Positions 9,547 through 20,354 of a stretch of 64,000 bases of DNA are shown piece after piece. The notes beneath the pieces are model-generated. The model worked only from the letters and a program-made list of their open reading frames with translations. It did not search any database and had not been told where the DNA came from. Source of the stretch: Pseudomonas weihenstephanensis. GTDB lineage: Bacteria; Pseudomonadota; Gammaproteobacteria; Pseudomonadales; Pseudomonadaceae. The translations under genes and the position numbers were made by a program. Positions within the stretch are counted from its first letter, which is position 1, and the number at the start of each line of letters is the position of its first letter. The stretch lies in the NCBI RefSeq assembly GCF_001043055.1, contig NZ_JYLF01000001.1, positions 372,001 through 436,000 on the forward strand. The letters run 5' to 3'.

Positions 9547-10683
9547 ATGATTGCAACGACTGGCAAAACCAACCTGTTGGGTTTGACCCAACCGGAAATG
9601 GAGAAATTCTTCGACTCAATCGGGGAGAAGCGTTTCCGTGCCGGTCAGGTCATGAAGTGGATTCACCACTTTGGCGTCGATGATTTCGACGCCATGACTA
9701 ACGTCAGCAAGGCCTTGCGCGACAAGCTCAAGGCGATTGCTGAGGTTCGTGGACCTGAAGTCGTCAGCGAGGACATTTCCACCGACGGTACCCGTAAATG
9801 GGTCGTGCGTGTGGCATCCGGCAGCTGCGTCGAGACCGTTTATATTCCCCAGGGCAAACGTGGCACGTTGTGCGTTTCGTCCCAGGCTGGCTGTGCTCTG
9901 GATTGCAGTTTCTGCTCCACCGGCAAGCAAGGTTTCAATAGCAACCTCACCGCCGCCGAAGTCATCGGTCAGGTGTGGATTGCCAACAAATCCTTTGGCA
10001 GCGTCCCGGCAACCGTCGACCGTGCCATCACCAACGTGGTGATGATGGGCATGGGTGAGCCGCTGCTGAACTTCGACAACGTAATCGCCGCCATGCATCT
10101 GATGATGGATGACCTGGGCTACGGCATCTCCAAGCGCCGGGTAACCTTGTCGACCTCGGGTGTGGTGCCAATGATCGATGAGCTGGCCAAGCACATCGAT
10201 GTGTCGCTGGCGTTGTCGCTGCACGCACCCAATGACGAGCTGCGCAGTCAGTTGGTGCCGATCAACAAGAAGTACCCGCTCAAAATGCTGCTTGAGTCCT
10301 GCCGTCGTTACATGGCGACCCTGGGTGAGAAGCGCGTTTTGACTGTTGAATACACCATGCTCAAAGACGTGAACGACCATGTCGACCACGCGCGTGAAAT
10401 GATCGAACTGCTCAAAGACACGCCGTGCAAGATCAACCTGATCCCGTTCAACCCGTTTCCGCATTCCGGTTATGAGCGTCCGAGCAACAATGCTATTCGC
10501 CGTTTCCAGGAACTGCTGCAACAGGCCGGTTACAACGTGACCGTGCGTACGACACGTGGCGAAGACATCGATGCGGCCTGTGGGCAGTTGGTCGGGCAGG
10601 TCAATGACCGTACCCGTCGCAACGAGCGCCACTTGGCATCGATTGAAGCCGTTTCGGTGCAAAACGCTGCTGCCCAGCCCTGA
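9547..10683 (+). CDS. rlmN: 23S rRNA/tRNA adenine-C2 methyltransferase RlmN
   Basis: 378 residues from ATG 9547, preferred over the in-frame GTG at 9529 because family homology starts at [11 protein letters not shown] and AGGGTG precedes 9547. Radical-SAM cysteines C116, C120 and C123 (CALDCSFC) bind [4Fe-4S]; the N-terminal helical domain binds RNA. It methylates A2503 of 23S rRNA and A37 of some tRNAs. As an Fe-S enzyme it is fittingly close to isc. Confidence 0.95.
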   Translation: MIATTGKTNLLGLTQPEMEKFFDSIGEKRFRAGQVMKWIHHFGVDDFDAMTNVSKALRDKLKAIAEVRGPEVVSEDISTDGTRKWVVRVASGSCVETVYIPQGKRGTLCVSSQAGCALDCSFCSTGKQGFNSNLTAAEVIGQVWIANKSFGSVPATVDRAITNVVMMGMGEPLLNFDNVIAAMHLMMDDLGYGISKRRVTLSTSGVVPMIDELAKHIDVSLALSLHAPNDELRSQLVPINKKYPLKMLLESCRRYMATLGEKRVLTVEYTMLKDVNDHVDHAREMIELLKDTPCKINLIPFNPFPHSGYERPSNNAIRRFQELLQQAGYNVTVRTTRGEDIDAACGQLVGQVNDRTRRNERHLASIEAVSVQNAAAQP

Positions 10684-10695
10684 GAGAGGCACTCT

Positions 10696-11454
10696 ATGAC
10701 CCTGCGTGCAGCGCTTTGTGTGGTGTTAGTCAGCGTGTTGGCTGGCTGCGTTTCATCGGGTGGATCAAACCCGATGAGCACCGACAAAGGCCGTGATGCA
10801 GCGCGTCAGGCGTATGTTCAGTTGGGGCTTGGTTATTTGCAGCAGGGCATGGCCGAACAGGCCAAAGTTCCCTTGCGCAAGGCCCTTGAGCTGGATCAGG
10901 ACGCCCCGGACACCCACGCAGCGCTGGCGTTAGTGTTTCAGCGCGAAATGGAGTTTGAGCTGGCAGAGCAAAGCTTTCAAAAAGCCTTGGCTGCCCGCCC
11001 GCACGATGCCCGCACGCTCAACAACTACGCCAGCTTGCTGTTTGAACAGCAACGCTATCAAGACGCCTACACGCTGTTTCAGAAAGCCGCCGCTGACCAT
11101 CTTTATCCTGAACGCTCCCGGGTTTACGAAAATTTGGGTATAACGGCGCTCAAGCTGGGGCAGCCTGAAACAGCACGCGGTTACCTTGTAAAAGCATTGC
11201 GCCTGAACCCCAAACAACCGCGAGCCCTACTGGAAATGGCCGAGTTGTCCTACCAGGACCGTCAATATCTGCCCGCCCGCGAGTTTTACGATCGTTTTAG
11301 CCTGCTTAGTGGGCAAAATGCACGTAGTCTATTGCTCGGTGCGCGACTGGCGGCTGTGTTCGATGATCGCGCCACACCTGCCAGTCATGGCCAGCAACTA
11401 AAACGACTTTATCCCGGCACGCCGGAATATCAGCAATACCTGTCGGAGCAATGA
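10696..11454 (+). CDS. pilW: Type IV pilus biogenesis/stability lipoprotein PilW (PilF)
   Basis: 252 residues. Signal peptide with lipobox ending at C18 (VLAGC), so outer-membrane lipoprotein. About six TPR repeats span residues 35-240. In P. aeruginosa PilF is the pilotin needed for PilQ secretin assembly. Overlaps the next gene, rodZ, by 4 bases (ATGA). Confidence 0.92.
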   Translation: MTLRAALCVVLVSVLAGCVSSGGSNPMSTDKGRDAARQAYVQLGLGYLQQGMAEQAKVPLRKALELDQDAPDTHAALALVFQREMEFELAEQSFQKALAARPHDARTLNNYASLLFEQQRYQDAYTLFQKAAADHLYPERSRVYENLGITALKLGQPETARGYLVKALRLNPKQPRALLEMAELSYQDRQYLPAREFYDRFSLLSGQNARSLLLGARLAAVFDDRATPASHGQQLKRLYPGTPEYQQYLSEQ

Positions 11455-12443
11455 TGAAAGCGGCGCAACCCGAAGTTCTAGCAGCGACTCGAGTCAATCC
11501 CGGTGAGACCTTGCGTCAGGGCCGTGAAAACAATGGTTGGACATTGGCTGAAGTCGCCTTGAAGCTCAATCTCACGGCCAGTGCCTTGAGTCATCTTGAG
11601 ACGGGCGCGTTCGACAAATTGCCAGGCCATACCTTTGCCCGTGGCTATATCCGCGCTTATGCCAAATTGCTGGGTATGGATCAGACGGCCCTGGTGCATG
11701 AGTTTGATCTGTTTACCGGCACTGACTCGTCCGGCAGCAACGTCCACAGTTTGGGCCGTATCGAAGAACCGGTGCGCGTGTCCCACACCATTTTGCGCAT
11801 TGTCAGCCTGTTGCTGTTGTTGGCAGTGATTGGCGGCGGCTTTATCTGGTGGCAGGACCAAACGTCCATGCGCGCCAAGGACCTGATCGGCCTCACGCCC
11901 GAACACGTTGAAGTGGAAGGGGCTGACGGCACAACCCAGATCCATCCGCTGGACGAGCCTGAAGATCAGGCCGTGGCTGAAGCCAAAACTGAAAGCGAAG
12001 CGGCTGCTCCTGGTGCGCCTGCTGGTGATCAGGCGGCTACGACCGCCTTGGCATTACCTGACACCCCACAAGCGGCTGTTGCCGAAACGGCCGTGCCAGT
12101 GGTTCAGCCCGCTCCAGGCCCTGCGCCCGCGCTGCCGGTCGCTGTGGCGCCCGTTGTTGCAACGCCCGCCCCGACAGCTGCGGCACCGGCAGCCGTCGCA
12201 GGTGCGGGCAACGTTGGCGTGCAATACACCGCTGATTGCTGGACTCAAGTCACCGATGCCACAGGTAAAGTGCTGTTCGGCGGCTTGAAGCGCAAAGGCG
12301 AAAATCTTGAAGTGAGCGGCAAGCCTCCCTTGAGCTTGCGCCTGGGCTTTGCCCGCGGTGCACAAGTGACCTACAACGGTCAGTCAGTGGACCTGGCTCC
12401 TTTCACCAGTGGCGAAACTGCTCGCCTGAAGTTAGGTCAATAA
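11451..12443 (+). CDS. rodZ: Cytoskeleton-associated protein RodZ
   Basis: 330 residues. N-terminal Xre-like helix-turn-helix (about 15-85: GETLRQGRENNGWTLAEVA...) that binds MreB, one membrane helix (about 110-130), a long Ala/Pro/Val-rich periplasmic linker (about 170-255) and a C-terminal DUF4115 beta domain. It helps set rod shape. Two ATGs (11451, 11454) are possible; the first overlaps the pilW stop. Confidence 0.92.
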   Translation: MMKAAQPEVLAATRVNPGETLRQGRENNGWTLAEVALKLNLTASALSHLETGAFDKLPGHTFARGYIRAYAKLLGMDQTALVHEFDLFTGTDSSGSNVHSLGRIEEPVRVSHTILRIVSLLLLLAVIGGGFIWWQDQTSMRAKDLIGLTPEHVEVEGADGTTQIHPLDEPEDQAVAEAKTESEAAAPGAPAGDQAATTALALPDTPQAAVAETAVPVVQPAPGPAPALPVAVAPVVATPAPTAAAPAAVAGAGNVGVQYTADCWTQVTDATGKVLFGGLKRKGENLEVSGKPPLSLRLGFARGAQVTYNGQSVDLAPFTSGETARLKLGQ

Positions 12444-12446
12444 GTC

Positions 12447-13556
12447 ATGCACGGCGAATCTCCAATCAAACGTCGCGAATCGCGAAAAATCTGGGTCGGC
12501 TCAGTGCCAGTGGGTGGCGATGCCCCTATTGCCGTACAAAGCATGACCAACAGCGACACCAACGATGTAGCCGCCACCGTTGCGCAAATCAATCGCCTGG
12601 AAGCTGCCGGTGTCGATATCGTGCGGGTTTCCGTGCCTGATATGGACGCTGCCGAAGCGTTTGGCCGCATCAAGCAATTGGTAAAAGTACCGTTGGTTGC
12701 CGATATCCACTTCGATTACCGCATCGCCTTGCGCGTGGCGGAATTGGGTGTGGACTGCCTGCGTATCAACCCCGGTAACATCGGCCGCGAAGACCGTGTG
12801 CGTGCAGTGGTTGATGCGGCGCGTGACCGTGGTATTCCGATCCGCATCGGTGTTAACGCAGGTTCGCTCGAAAAAGACCTGCAAAAAAAGTACGGCGAAC
12901 CGACCCCGGCCGCTTTGGTTGAGTCGGCCCTGCGCCACGTTGAACACCTTGAACGTCTGAATTTCAAGGACTTCAAAGTCAGTGTGAAGGCGTCCGATGT
13001 GTTCATGGCCGTTGAAGCCTACCGTCTGTTGGCCAAAGAAATTGTGCAGCCGCTGCATTTGGGTATCACTGAAGCGGGTGGATTACGCTCAGGCACAGTG
13101 AAATCTGCCGTGGGCCTAGGTATGCTGCTCGCCGAAGGCATTGGCGACACCATTCGCATCTCGTTGGCTGCCGACCCGGTGGAAGAAGTGAAAGTCGGCT
13201 ACGACATTCTCAAATCCCTGCGGTTGCGTTCGCGTGGCATCAATTTCATTGCGTGCCCTAGCTGTTCGCGCCAGAACTTCGACGTGGTAAAAACCATGAA
13301 CGAACTGGAAGGGCGCCTTGAAGACTTGCTGGTTCCCTTGGATGTTGCTGTGATTGGCTGTGTAGTTAACGGCCCCGGCGAAGCCAAAGAGGCCCATGTG
13401 GGCTTGACCGGTGGTACGCCAAACCTGATTTACATCGACGGTAAGCCGTCGCAGAAATTGACGAATGAAAATCTGGTGGATCAACTCGAAAAATTGATCC
13501 GCCAGAAAGCGGCCGAAAAGGTCGAAGCTGACGCTGCTGTGATCGCGCGCGGCTAA
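12447..13556 (+). CDS. ispG: 4-hydroxy-3-methylbut-2-enyl diphosphate synthase IspG
   Basis: 369 residues. N-terminal TIM barrel and C-terminal [4Fe-4S] domain with [10 protein letters not shown] and the third Cys in [11 protein letters not shown]. Converts MEcPP to HMBPP in the MEP isoprenoid pathway. Another Fe-S enzyme near isc; three bases after rodZ. Confidence 0.96.
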   Translation: MHGESPIKRRESRKIWVGSVPVGGDAPIAVQSMTNSDTNDVAATVAQINRLEAAGVDIVRVSVPDMDAAEAFGRIKQLVKVPLVADIHFDYRIALRVAELGVDCLRINPGNIGREDRVRAVVDAARDRGIPIRIGVNAGSLEKDLQKKYGEPTPAALVESALRHVEHLERLNFKDFKVSVKASDVFMAVEAYRLLAKEIVQPLHLGITEAGGLRSGTVKSAVGLGMLLAEGIGDTIRISLAADPVEEVKVGYDILKSLRLRSRGINFIACPSCSRQNFDVVKTMNELEGRLEDLLVPLDVAVIGCVVNGPGEAKEAHVGLTGGTPNLIYIDGKPSQKLTNENLVDQLEKLIRQKAAEKVEADAAVIARG

Positions 13557-13578
13557 TCAAACGAATTAAGGATTTACT

Positions 13579-14868
13579 GTGAGCAAGTCACTGCAAGCCA
13601 TTCGTGGCATGAACGACATCCTGCCTGAGCAGACGCCTCTGTGGCGCTTCTTTGAAGGTAAGGTTGCGCGTTTGCTGGATAACTACGGTTACAAGCAAAT
13701 CCGTATGCCGATCGTCGAGTTCACCGAGCTGTTCAAGCGCTCGATCGGTGAAGTCACCGATATCGTCGAAAAAGAAATGTACACCTTCGAAGACCGCAAC
13801 GGCGATTCGCTCACGCTGCGCCCCGAGGGTACCGCGGCCTGTGTGCGTGCAGTGCTTGAGCACGGCATCACCGGTGGCGGGCAGGTTCAGAAGCTGTGGT
13901 ACGTCGGCCCGATGTTTCGCCACGAGCGCCCGCAAAAAGGCCGTTATCGCCAGTTTCACCAAGTGGGTGTCGAAGTGTTCAACCTCGATGGGCCGGACAT
14001 TGATGCCGAGCTGATCGTACTGACCTGGCGCCTGTGGGGTGAGCTGGGGATTCGTGATGCGGTCAAGCTGGAACTCAACAGCCTGGGCACCAGCGAAGCC
14101 CGTGCGCGCTATCGCAACGCATTGGTCGAATACCTGACTTCGCGCCTGAGCGAGCTGGACGAAGACAGCCAGCGTCGCCTCAAGTCCAACCCGCTGCGTG
14201 TACTCGACACCAAAAATGCCGACACCCAAGCGGTACTGGTTGATGCACCGAAGCTGGTGGATTACCTCGACGAAGAATCCCGTGTGCATTTTGAGGGCCT
14301 CAAGGCACGTCTCGATGCTGCCGGCATTCCTTACGTCATCAATCCCAAGCTGGTACGCGGGCTCGATTACTACAGCAAAACCGTATTTGAGTGGGTTACT
14401 GACAAACTCGGCGCCCAAGGCACCGTGTGTGCCGGTGGCCGTTATGACGGTCTGGTGGAGCAAATGGGTGGCAAGCCTACCTCCGGCGTGGGTTTCGCCA
14501 TGGGGATCGAGCGTTTGATCCTGATGCTCGAAACCCTTGAGCAGATCCCGCAAGAAATCTCGCGACAGGTGGATGTTTACCTGTGCGCCTTCGGTGAAGC
14601 CGCTGAACTGGCCGCGCTTGCCCTGAGCGAACGTGTCCGTGATCAGTTGCCCAACCTGCGTCTGCAAGTCAATGCGGGCGCTGGCAGCTTCAAAAGCCAA
14701 TTCAAGAAAGCCGACAAGAGCGGTGCCTTGTACGCATTGATCCTGGGTGACGACGAATTGGCCCAGCAAGTGGTAGGTGTCAAACCCCTGCGTGGCCAGG
14801 GCGAACAACAAACTATTGCCTGGGATGCTCTTTCCGAGCACTTGGCCACCTGCGTTGTGCAGGGTTGA
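13579..14868 (+). CDS. hisS: Histidyl-tRNA synthetase
   Basis: 429 residues, GTG start with AAGGA upstream. Class II motifs: motif 2 [21 protein letters not shown], HisA motif [14 protein letters not shown], motif 3 [12 protein letters not shown]-terminal anticodon-binding domain from about 330. Charges tRNA-His. Confidence 0.97.
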   Translation: MSKSLQAIRGMNDILPEQTPLWRFFEGKVARLLDNYGYKQIRMPIVEFTELFKRSIGEVTDIVEKEMYTFEDRNGDSLTLRPEGTAACVRAVLEHGITGGGQVQKLWYVGPMFRHERPQKGRYRQFHQVGVEVFNLDGPDIDAELIVLTWRLWGELGIRDAVKLELNSLGTSEARARYRNALVEYLTSRLSELDEDSQRRLKSNPLRVLDTKNADTQAVLVDAPKLVDYLDEESRVHFEGLKARLDAAGIPYVINPKLVRGLDYYSKTVFEWVTDKLGAQGTVCAGGRYDGLVEQMGGKPTSGVGFAMGIERLILMLETLEQIPQEISRQVDVYLCAFGEAAELAALALSERVRDQLPNLRLQVNAGAGSFKSQFKKADKSGALYALILGDDELAQQVVGVKPLRGQGEQQTIAWDALSEHLATCVVQG

Positions 14869-14909
14869 AGCTGTAAAAACAGCCGATTTATCGAATAAGG
14901 AGTGTTGGG

Positions 14910-15551
14910 GTGTCGAGTAACGATGATGATCAGCTGGGCGAGTTGAAAGACTGGTGGCAGCGCAACGGCAAACCCCTGGTCACGGGCGGCTTGTTGGCGC
15001 TGGTGGTGGTGTTCGGCTGGCAGGCTTGGCACAAATATCAGAGCAATCAGTCGCAGGGTGCGTCGATTCTCTACCAACAACTGCTTGAAACAACACTGAC
15101 GCCAACGGGTCAGCCCGATACAGCGCGCGTGGCTGACCTGTCCAACAAGCTCAAGAGTGAGTACGGCGGCAGTGCCTACGCGCAGTTTGGCGGCTTGTTC
15201 GTTGCCAAGGTCGCGGTTGAGAGCGGCAAGCTGGATGACGCAGCCAATGAGCTGAACGCCATTGTTGAAAAACCAGCCAACGCCACATTGGGTGAAGTGG
15301 CGCGTCAGCGTCTGGCTCGGGTTCTGGCCGCACAAAACAAGGTCGATGAGGCCTTGAAGCTGCTTGAAGGTGATTCGGACAAAGCATTCCTGGCCAGTCG
15401 TGAAGAACTCAAGGGCGACTTGCTGGTTCAGCAAGGCCGCACTGAAGACGCACGTGTAGCCTACGAAAAAGCCAAAGCTGCGCTGTCGGACGAAGCAGCG
15501 GTCGGCGGCTTACAAATCAAGCTCGACGACCTGGCCAAAGGGGATGCGTAA
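14910..15551 (+). CDS. yfgM: YfgM-family ancillary SecYEG translocon protein
   Basis: 213 residues, GTG start with AAGGAG upstream. A short cytoplasmic N-terminus (DDQLGELKDWWQRNGK), a transmembrane helix (about 24-42) and a periplasmic TPR-like domain. YfgM binds SecYEG/PpiD in E. coli and hands substrates to periplasmic chaperones. Its last codons overlap bamB by 8 bases. Confidence 0.88.
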   Translation: MSSNDDDQLGELKDWWQRNGKPLVTGGLLALVVVFGWQAWHKYQSNQSQGASILYQQLLETTLTPTGQPDTARVADLSNKLKSEYGGSAYAQFGGLFVAKVAVESGKLDDAANELNAIVEKPANATLGEVARQRLARVLAAQNKVDEALKLLEGDSDKAFLASREELKGDLLVQQGRTEDARVAYEKAKAALSDEAAVGGLQIKLDDLAKGDA

Positions 15552-16695
15552 CGTGAACCGTTGGAAACATGCAGCATTGCTGGCTCTGGTCATATTGGCC
15601 GCGGGTTGCAGCAGCAACAGCAAAAAAGAACTGCCACCGGCTGCACTGACTGACTTCAAAGAAGAAGTTGTCTTGCAAAAGCAGTGGAGCCGTTCGATCG
15701 GTGATGGCCAGGGCAAAACCTACAACATGCTGGTGCCAGCGGTTGACGGTAATACCCTGTACGCGGCCGATGTAACGGGCGTGGTGATGTCGCTGGATCG
15801 CATGACCGGTGACGTCAAGTGGAAGAAAGACCTCGAACTGCCGGTGTCCGGTGCCGTGGGCGCTGGCTATGGCTTGGTTCTGCTGGGCACCTTGCAAGGT
15901 GAAGTGGTTGCGCTCGACGCCAGCAATGGCGAAGAAAAATGGCGTTCCCGTGTTACCAGCGAAGTACTGGCGCCGCCAGCAACCAACGGTGACGTGGTGG
16001 TGGTTCAAACTCAGGATGATCGTCTGATCGGTCTTGATGCATCGACCGGTGAGCAGCGCTGGACCTATGACAGCACGCCTGGCGTGCTGACACTGCGCGG
16101 TACGGGTGCACCGTTGGTGACCAATCACTTGGCAGTGGCAGGTCTTTCGACCGGTAAAGTCGTTGCGCTGGATACGCAAAACGGTGTGCCTGTATGGGAG
16201 CAACGTGTTGCGATCCCGCAAGGCCGTTCTGAGCTTGAGCGCATCGTAGACATCGACGGCGGTCTGCTGCTGTCCGGTGGCACGCTGTATGTCACCAGTT
16301 ATCAGGGCCGTATGGCAGCACTGGAGCTGGAAAGCGGCCGTGTGCTGTGGCAGCGCGATGCTTCGAGCTACGCAGGTGTCGCTCAAGGTTTTGGCAGCGT
16401 CTATGTCAGCTTGGCATCCGGCACTGTCGAAGGCGTTGACGAGCGTTCGACCACCGCCCTGTGGAGCAACGATGCTCTGGCTCGCCGTCAATTGTCGGCG
16501 CCAGAAGTGTTTTCCAGCTATGTAGCGGTTGGCGACATGGAAGGTTATCTGCACCTGTTGAGCCAGGTTGATGGCCGTTTCGTAGGCCGTACCCGCATTG
16601 ACAGTGATGGCCTTCGGGCGCGTCCGCTGGTGGTCGGTGACATGATTTACGTGTTTGGTAACAGCGGCAAACTGGAAGCCCTGACCATTCGCTAA
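15544..16695 (+). CDS. bamB: Outer membrane assembly lipoprotein BamB
   Basis: 383 residues. Signal peptide with lipobox ending at C22 (LAAGC), then an eight-bladed PQQ-type beta-propeller (repeats such as LYAADVTGVVMSLDRMTGDVKWK). BamB is part of the BAM complex that folds beta-barrel proteins. Start at ATG 15544 overlaps yfgM; a GTG at 15553 is an alternative. Confidence 0.95.
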   Translation: MRNVNRWKHAALLALVILAAGCSSNSKKELPPAALTDFKEEVVLQKQWSRSIGDGQGKTYNMLVPAVDGNTLYAADVTGVVMSLDRMTGDVKWKKDLELPVSGAVGAGYGLVLLGTLQGEVVALDASNGEEKWRSRVTSEVLAPPATNGDVVVVQTQDDRLIGLDASTGEQRWTYDSTPGVLTLRGTGAPLVTNHLAVAGLSTGKVVALDTQNGVPVWEQRVAIPQGRSELERIVDIDGGLLLSGGTLYVTSYQGRMAALELESGRVLWQRDASSYAGVAQGFGSVYVSLASGTVEGVDERSTTALWSNDALARRQLSAPEVFSSYVAVGDMEGYLHLLSQVDGRFVGRTRIDSDGLRARPLVVGDMIYVFGNSGKLEALTIR

Positions 16696-16728
16696 GGCGT
16701 CTATGCTTGAGACTCTAGGGTTTCAAGC

Positions 16729-16748
16729 AGCCTTGCTCTGGCAAGGCT
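16729..16748. other. Short hairpin between bamB and der
   Basis: AGCCTTGC-TCTG-GCAAGGCT is a perfect 8-bp stem with a 4-base loop but no T run. Possibly an mRNA 3'-end structure of bamB; a better terminator follows at 16779. Confidence 0.4.
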
Positions 16749-16778
16749 TGCGGCACATTTGTGCTGTTCCGAACTCTG

Positions 16779-16808
16779 GCCGCTGCCTTGCAGCGGCTTT
16801 TGTATTTT
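16779..16808 (+). terminator. Intrinsic terminator/attenuator upstream of der
   Basis: GCCGCTG (16779-16785), loop CCTTG, CAGCGGC (16791-16797), then TTTTGTATTTT. It probably ends the ispG-bamB transcript; the der start is only 25 bp away, so der is then read by leakage or from inside. Confidence 0.65.
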
Positions 16809-16833
16809 CTGAAATAACGAAGTGGAGAGCCGC

Positions 16834-18303
16834 ATGGTTCCCGTAATCGCCCTGGTGGGCCGACCTAACGTCGGCAAGTCCACCTTGTTCAACCGCCTGA
16901 CCAGGACTCGCGACGCTATCGTCGGCGACTTGTCCGGTCTGACCCGTGATCGCCAATACGGTGAGGCCAAGTGGCAAGGGCGTTCCTACATTCTGGTCGA
17001 CACCGGCGGTATTTCCGGTGACGAGCACGGTATGGACGAAAAGATGGCCGAGCAGTCGCTGCTGGCTATCGAAGAAGCGGATGTTGTGCTGTTCCTGGTT
17101 GATGCAAAAGCGGGCTTCACTGCCGCTGACCAGATGATCGGTGAACACCTGCGCAAACGTAACAAGCGCTCGTACGTGGTTGCCAACAAGGTCGATAACA
17201 TCGACCCGGACATGGCCCGCGCCGAGTTCGCCCCCTTGGGCATGGGCGACGCGATTCCAATCGCCGGTGCCCATGGCCGTGGTATCACGCAGATGCTGGA
17301 AATTGCCCTGAGCAACTTCCCGCGTGACGAAGAAGAGCCAGAAGACGGCGAAGAAGAAGTCGTACTCGAAGGTGAGGAAGCCAAGCGCATTCCTGGCCCT
17401 AGCGAAAAAGACGGCATCAAGATCGCCATCATCGGTCGCCCGAACGTAGGCAAATCGACGCTGGTGAACCGCATGCTCGGTGAAGACCGCGTCATTGTGT
17501 ACGACCAGCCTGGCACAACCCGCGACAGTATCTACATCCCGTTTGAGCGTAACGACGAGAAGTACACGCTGATCGACACCGCCGGTGTGCGCAAGCGCGG
17601 CAAGATCCACGAAGAAGTTGAAAAATTCTCCGTGGTCAAAACCCTGCAAGCGATCAAAGACGCCAACGTGGTGATCTTTGTGATGGATGCCCGTGAAGGC
17701 GTGGTAGACCACGACCTTAACCTGTTGGGCTTTGCGCTGGAGGCCGGTCGTGCTCTGGTCATCGCAATCAACAAGTGGGACGGCATGACCCCAAGCGAGC
17801 GCGAGTTCGTCAAAGTCGAGTTGACGCGTCGTCTGTTCTTTGTCGACTTTGCTGACATTCACTTCATCTCGGCTTTGCACGGCACCGGCGTGGGTAACTT
17901 GTACCAATCGGTGCAAAACTCCTTCAAGTCGGCAGTTACCCGCTGGCCAACCAACCGTCTGACCCAGATCCTGGAAGACGCAGTGGGCGAGCACGCACCG
18001 CCGATGGTCAACAGCCGTCGCATCAAACTACGTTATGCCCACTTGGGTGGTGCCAACCCGCCGATTATCGTGATTCACGGTAACCAGGTTGAGAAGGTGC
18101 CGAAGTCTTACGTCCGTTACCTCGAAAACACCTACCGTCGTGTCTTGAAGCTGGTGGGTACGCCCATCCGCATCGAGTTCAAAGGTGGCGAGAACCCGTA
18201 CGAAGCCAACAAGAACTCCTTGACCGACCGTCAGGTCAACAAGAAGCGCCGTATGATGTCGCACCACAAGAAAGCCGACAAAAAACGCAGAGACAAGCGC
18301 TGA
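16834..18303 (+). CDS. der: Ribosome assembly GTPase Der (EngA)
   Basis: 489 residues from ATG 16834 ([17 protein letters not shown]), preferred over GTG 16822 because GGAGAG precedes it and homology starts here. Two tandem GTPase domains, each with a P-loop (GRPNVGKS near 9 and near 202), an acidic linker, and a C-terminal KH-like domain with a basic tail ([20 protein letters not shown]). Needed for 50S subunit maturation. Confidence 0.96.
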   Translation: MVPVIALVGRPNVGKSTLFNRLTRTRDAIVGDLSGLTRDRQYGEAKWQGRSYILVDTGGISGDEHGMDEKMAEQSLLAIEEADVVLFLVDAKAGFTAADQMIGEHLRKRNKRSYVVANKVDNIDPDMARAEFAPLGMGDAIPIAGAHGRGITQMLEIALSNFPRDEEEPEDGEEEVVLEGEEAKRIPGPSEKDGIKIAIIGRPNVGKSTLVNRMLGEDRVIVYDQPGTTRDSIYIPFERNDEKYTLIDTAGVRKRGKIHEEVEKFSVVKTLQAIKDANVVIFVMDAREGVVDHDLNLLGFALEAGRALVIAINKWDGMTPSEREFVKVELTRRLFFVDFADIHFISALHGTGVGNLYQSVQNSFKSAVTRWPTNRLTQILEDAVGEHAPPMVNSRRIKLRYAHLGGANPPIIVIHGNQVEKVPKSYVRYLENTYRRVLKLVGTPIRIEFKGGENPYEANKNSLTDRQVNKKRRMMSHHKKADKKRRDKR

Positions 18304-18328
18304 TCGCGCACGCGTAGAGCGTAATGAG

Positions 18329-18353
18329 AAAGGGTCCGAAAGGACCCTTTTTC
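18329..18353 (+). terminator. Intrinsic terminator after der
   Basis: AAAGGGTCC-GAAA-GGACCCTTT followed by TTT: a 9-bp stem with a stable GAAA tetraloop. Confidence 0.88.
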
Positions 18354-18426
18354 GTGTCAGGCGTTTGGGCTATCCTCGGTGGGTCCTGTGCCGCAGTCAG
18401 TGCCGGGAACTCAACAGGGAACGGCC

Positions 18427-19575
18427 ATGATGACCAGCAAGTTGCCGAACGTCGGCACCACTATCTTTACGCGCATGTCGCAGCTCGCGACAGAAACGGG
18501 TGCGCTCAACTTGTCTCAGGGCTTCCCCGATTTCGATGGTCCACAAGCGCTGCGTGATGCAGTGGGCAAGCACATCGCCAGCGGTCACAACCAATATTCC
18601 CCGATGACCGGCTTACCTGCCTTGCGCGAGCAAGTGGCAGCCAAGATTGCACGCAGCTATGGCGTACAGGTCAATGCCGACACCGAAGTGACCATCACGC
18701 CGGGCGCAACCCAAGCCATTTTTTGTGCCATTCAGGCGGTGATTCATGCCGGTGACGAAGTCATTGTGTTTGACCCGTGCTATGACAGTTATGAGCCTTC
18801 AGTCGTATTGGCCGGGGGGCGTTGCGTGCATGTGCCGTTGGCGCTGGACGACTTCGCGATTGACTGGCAAAAGCTTGAGGATGCCTTGAGCCCGCGTACG
18901 CGCATGATCATCCTCAACAGCCCGCATAACCCCAGTGGTGCGCTGATTACCCGCGCTGAACTGGACCAATTGGCCACACTTATCGAAAACCGTGACATCT
19001 ACCTCGTCAGTGATGAGGTGTATGAGCATTTGGTGTTCGACGGGGTGCCCCACGTCAGTGTTCTGTCACATCCTGAGTTGTACCATCGTGCTTTCGTTGT
19101 CAGCTCTTTTGGCAAAACCTACCACGTGACCGGCTGGAAAACCGGCTACGTGGTGGCGCCGCCCGCGTTGACTGGCGAACTGCGCAAAGTGCATCAGTAC
19201 GTGAGCTTTTGCGGGGTGACGCCGCTGCAATATGCGTTGGCTGATTTCATGGCGGCCTGCCCGCAACACGTTGAAGAGTTACCGGCCTTTTACCAGGCCA
19301 AGCGTGACTTGTTTTGTGACCTGTTAACCCCATCACGTTTCACCTTTAAACCGGTGGCAGGCACGTATTTCCAGTTGGTTGATTACTCTCAAATTCGTCC
19401 GGACCTCAATGATGTCGACATGGCCATTTGGCTGACCCGCGAACATGGCGTGGCGACCATCCCGGTTTCGGTGTTCTACCAGACCCCGCCCGAAGGGCAG
19501 CGGCTGGTTCGCCTATGTTTTGCAAAACGCGAGGAGACGCTGCGTGAAGCAGCAGAAAAACTATGCGTGATCTAA
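18427..19575 (+). CDS. Methionine/glutamine-type PLP aminotransferase (YbdL-like)
   Basis: 382 residues. Fold-type I aminotransferase with PLP lysine K230 (SSFGKTYHVTGWK), SPHNPSG and RLCFAK motifs; the whole sequence resembles E. coli YbdL (methionine/aromatic aminotransferase). ATG 18427 chosen because family homology begins at SKLPNVGTTIFTRMS; an upstream in-frame start at 18379 would run into the terminator region. It overlaps the omega-amidase gene by 13 bases, which points to the glutamine transaminase-omega-amidase route that salvages keto-methylthiobutyrate to methionine. Substrate is inferred. Confidence 0.85.
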   Translation: MMTSKLPNVGTTIFTRMSQLATETGALNLSQGFPDFDGPQALRDAVGKHIASGHNQYSPMTGLPALREQVAAKIARSYGVQVNADTEVTITPGATQAIFCAIQAVIHAGDEVIVFDPCYDSYEPSVVLAGGRCVHVPLALDDFAIDWQKLEDALSPRTRMIILNSPHNPSGALITRAELDQLATLIENRDIYLVSDEVYEHLVFDGVPHVSVLSHPELYHRAFVVSSFGKTYHVTGWKTGYVVAPPALTGELRKVHQYVSFCGVTPLQYALADFMAACPQHVEELPAFYQAKRDLFCDLLTPSRFTFKPVAGTYFQLVDYSQIRPDLNDVDMAIWLTREHGVATIPVSVFYQTPPEGQRLVRLCFAKREETLREAAEKLCVI

Positions 19576-20354
19576 GTGGTTTACCCGATTTAACCGTAGC
19601 GCTGGTGCAAACCACGCTGGCCTGGCACGACCGACAGGCCAACTTTGATCATTTCGATGACTTGCTGGTTCAGGCCCAGGGCGCTGACCTGGTGGTCTTA
19701 CCCGAAATGTTCACCACAGGCTTCAGCATGGACTCCAAAACCCTGGCTGAGCCCGAAGAGGGCCCGTCTACCGACTGGTTGCGTCAGCAGGCTAAAAAAC
19801 TCAATGCAGTCATCACGGGCAGCGTGATCATCGAGGCGGCCGACGGCAGCCACCGCAATCGCCTGTTGTGGGCTCGCCCTGATGGCGAGGTGTTGCACTA
19901 CGACAAACGGCATTTATTCCGCATGGCGGGTGAACATGAACATTTCACACCGGGTGAGCGCCAGGTTCAGTTCGAAGTGAAGGGCTGGCGTATTCGTCCG
20001 CTGATTTGCTACGACCTGCGCTTCCCGGTGTGGAGTTGCGACCCCCACGACACCGACCTGCTGTTGTATACGGCCAACTGGCCGGGGGCGCGTCGCTTGC
20101 ACTGGAACCGTCTGTTGCCAGCGCGGGCAATTGAAAACCTGTGTTATGTGGCAGCCGTCAACCGGGTCGGTGCCGATGGCAAGGGCCTTGTTTACACCGG
20201 TGACAGCCATATCTTTGATTTTCAGGGTGAATCGTTGCTCAGTGCGGGCGAAGCGGATGGCGTATTTCAGATGAGCCTGAGTGCGGGCGAGCTGGCAGCC
20301 TACCGTGAGCGTTTTCCGGCTGACCTGGATGCCGACGATTTTGAGTTGCACTAG
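19563..20354 (+). CDS. Nitrilase-family omega-amidase (YafV/NIT2-like)
   Basis: 263 residues. Carbon-nitrogen hydrolase with the Glu-Lys-Cys triad visible: E48 (LPEMF), K115 (YDKRHLF) and C149 (ICYDLRFP). Best fit is YafV/NIT2, which hydrolyses alpha-ketoglutaramate to 2-oxoglutarate and ammonia. Translational overlap with the preceding transaminase supports that role, since ketoglutaramate is what glutamine transamination yields. Confidence 0.87.
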   Translation: MRDLSGLPDLTVALVQTTLAWHDRQANFDHFDDLLVQAQGADLVVLPEMFTTGFSMDSKTLAEPEEGPSTDWLRQQAKKLNAVITGSVIIEAADGSHRNRLLWARPDGEVLHYDKRHLFRMAGEHEHFTPGERQVQFEVKGWRIRPLICYDLRFPVWSCDPHDTDLLLYTANWPGARRLHWNRLLPARAIENLCYVAAVNRVGADGKGLVYTGDSHIFDFQGESLLSAGEADGVFQMSLSAGELAAYRERFPADLDADDFELH

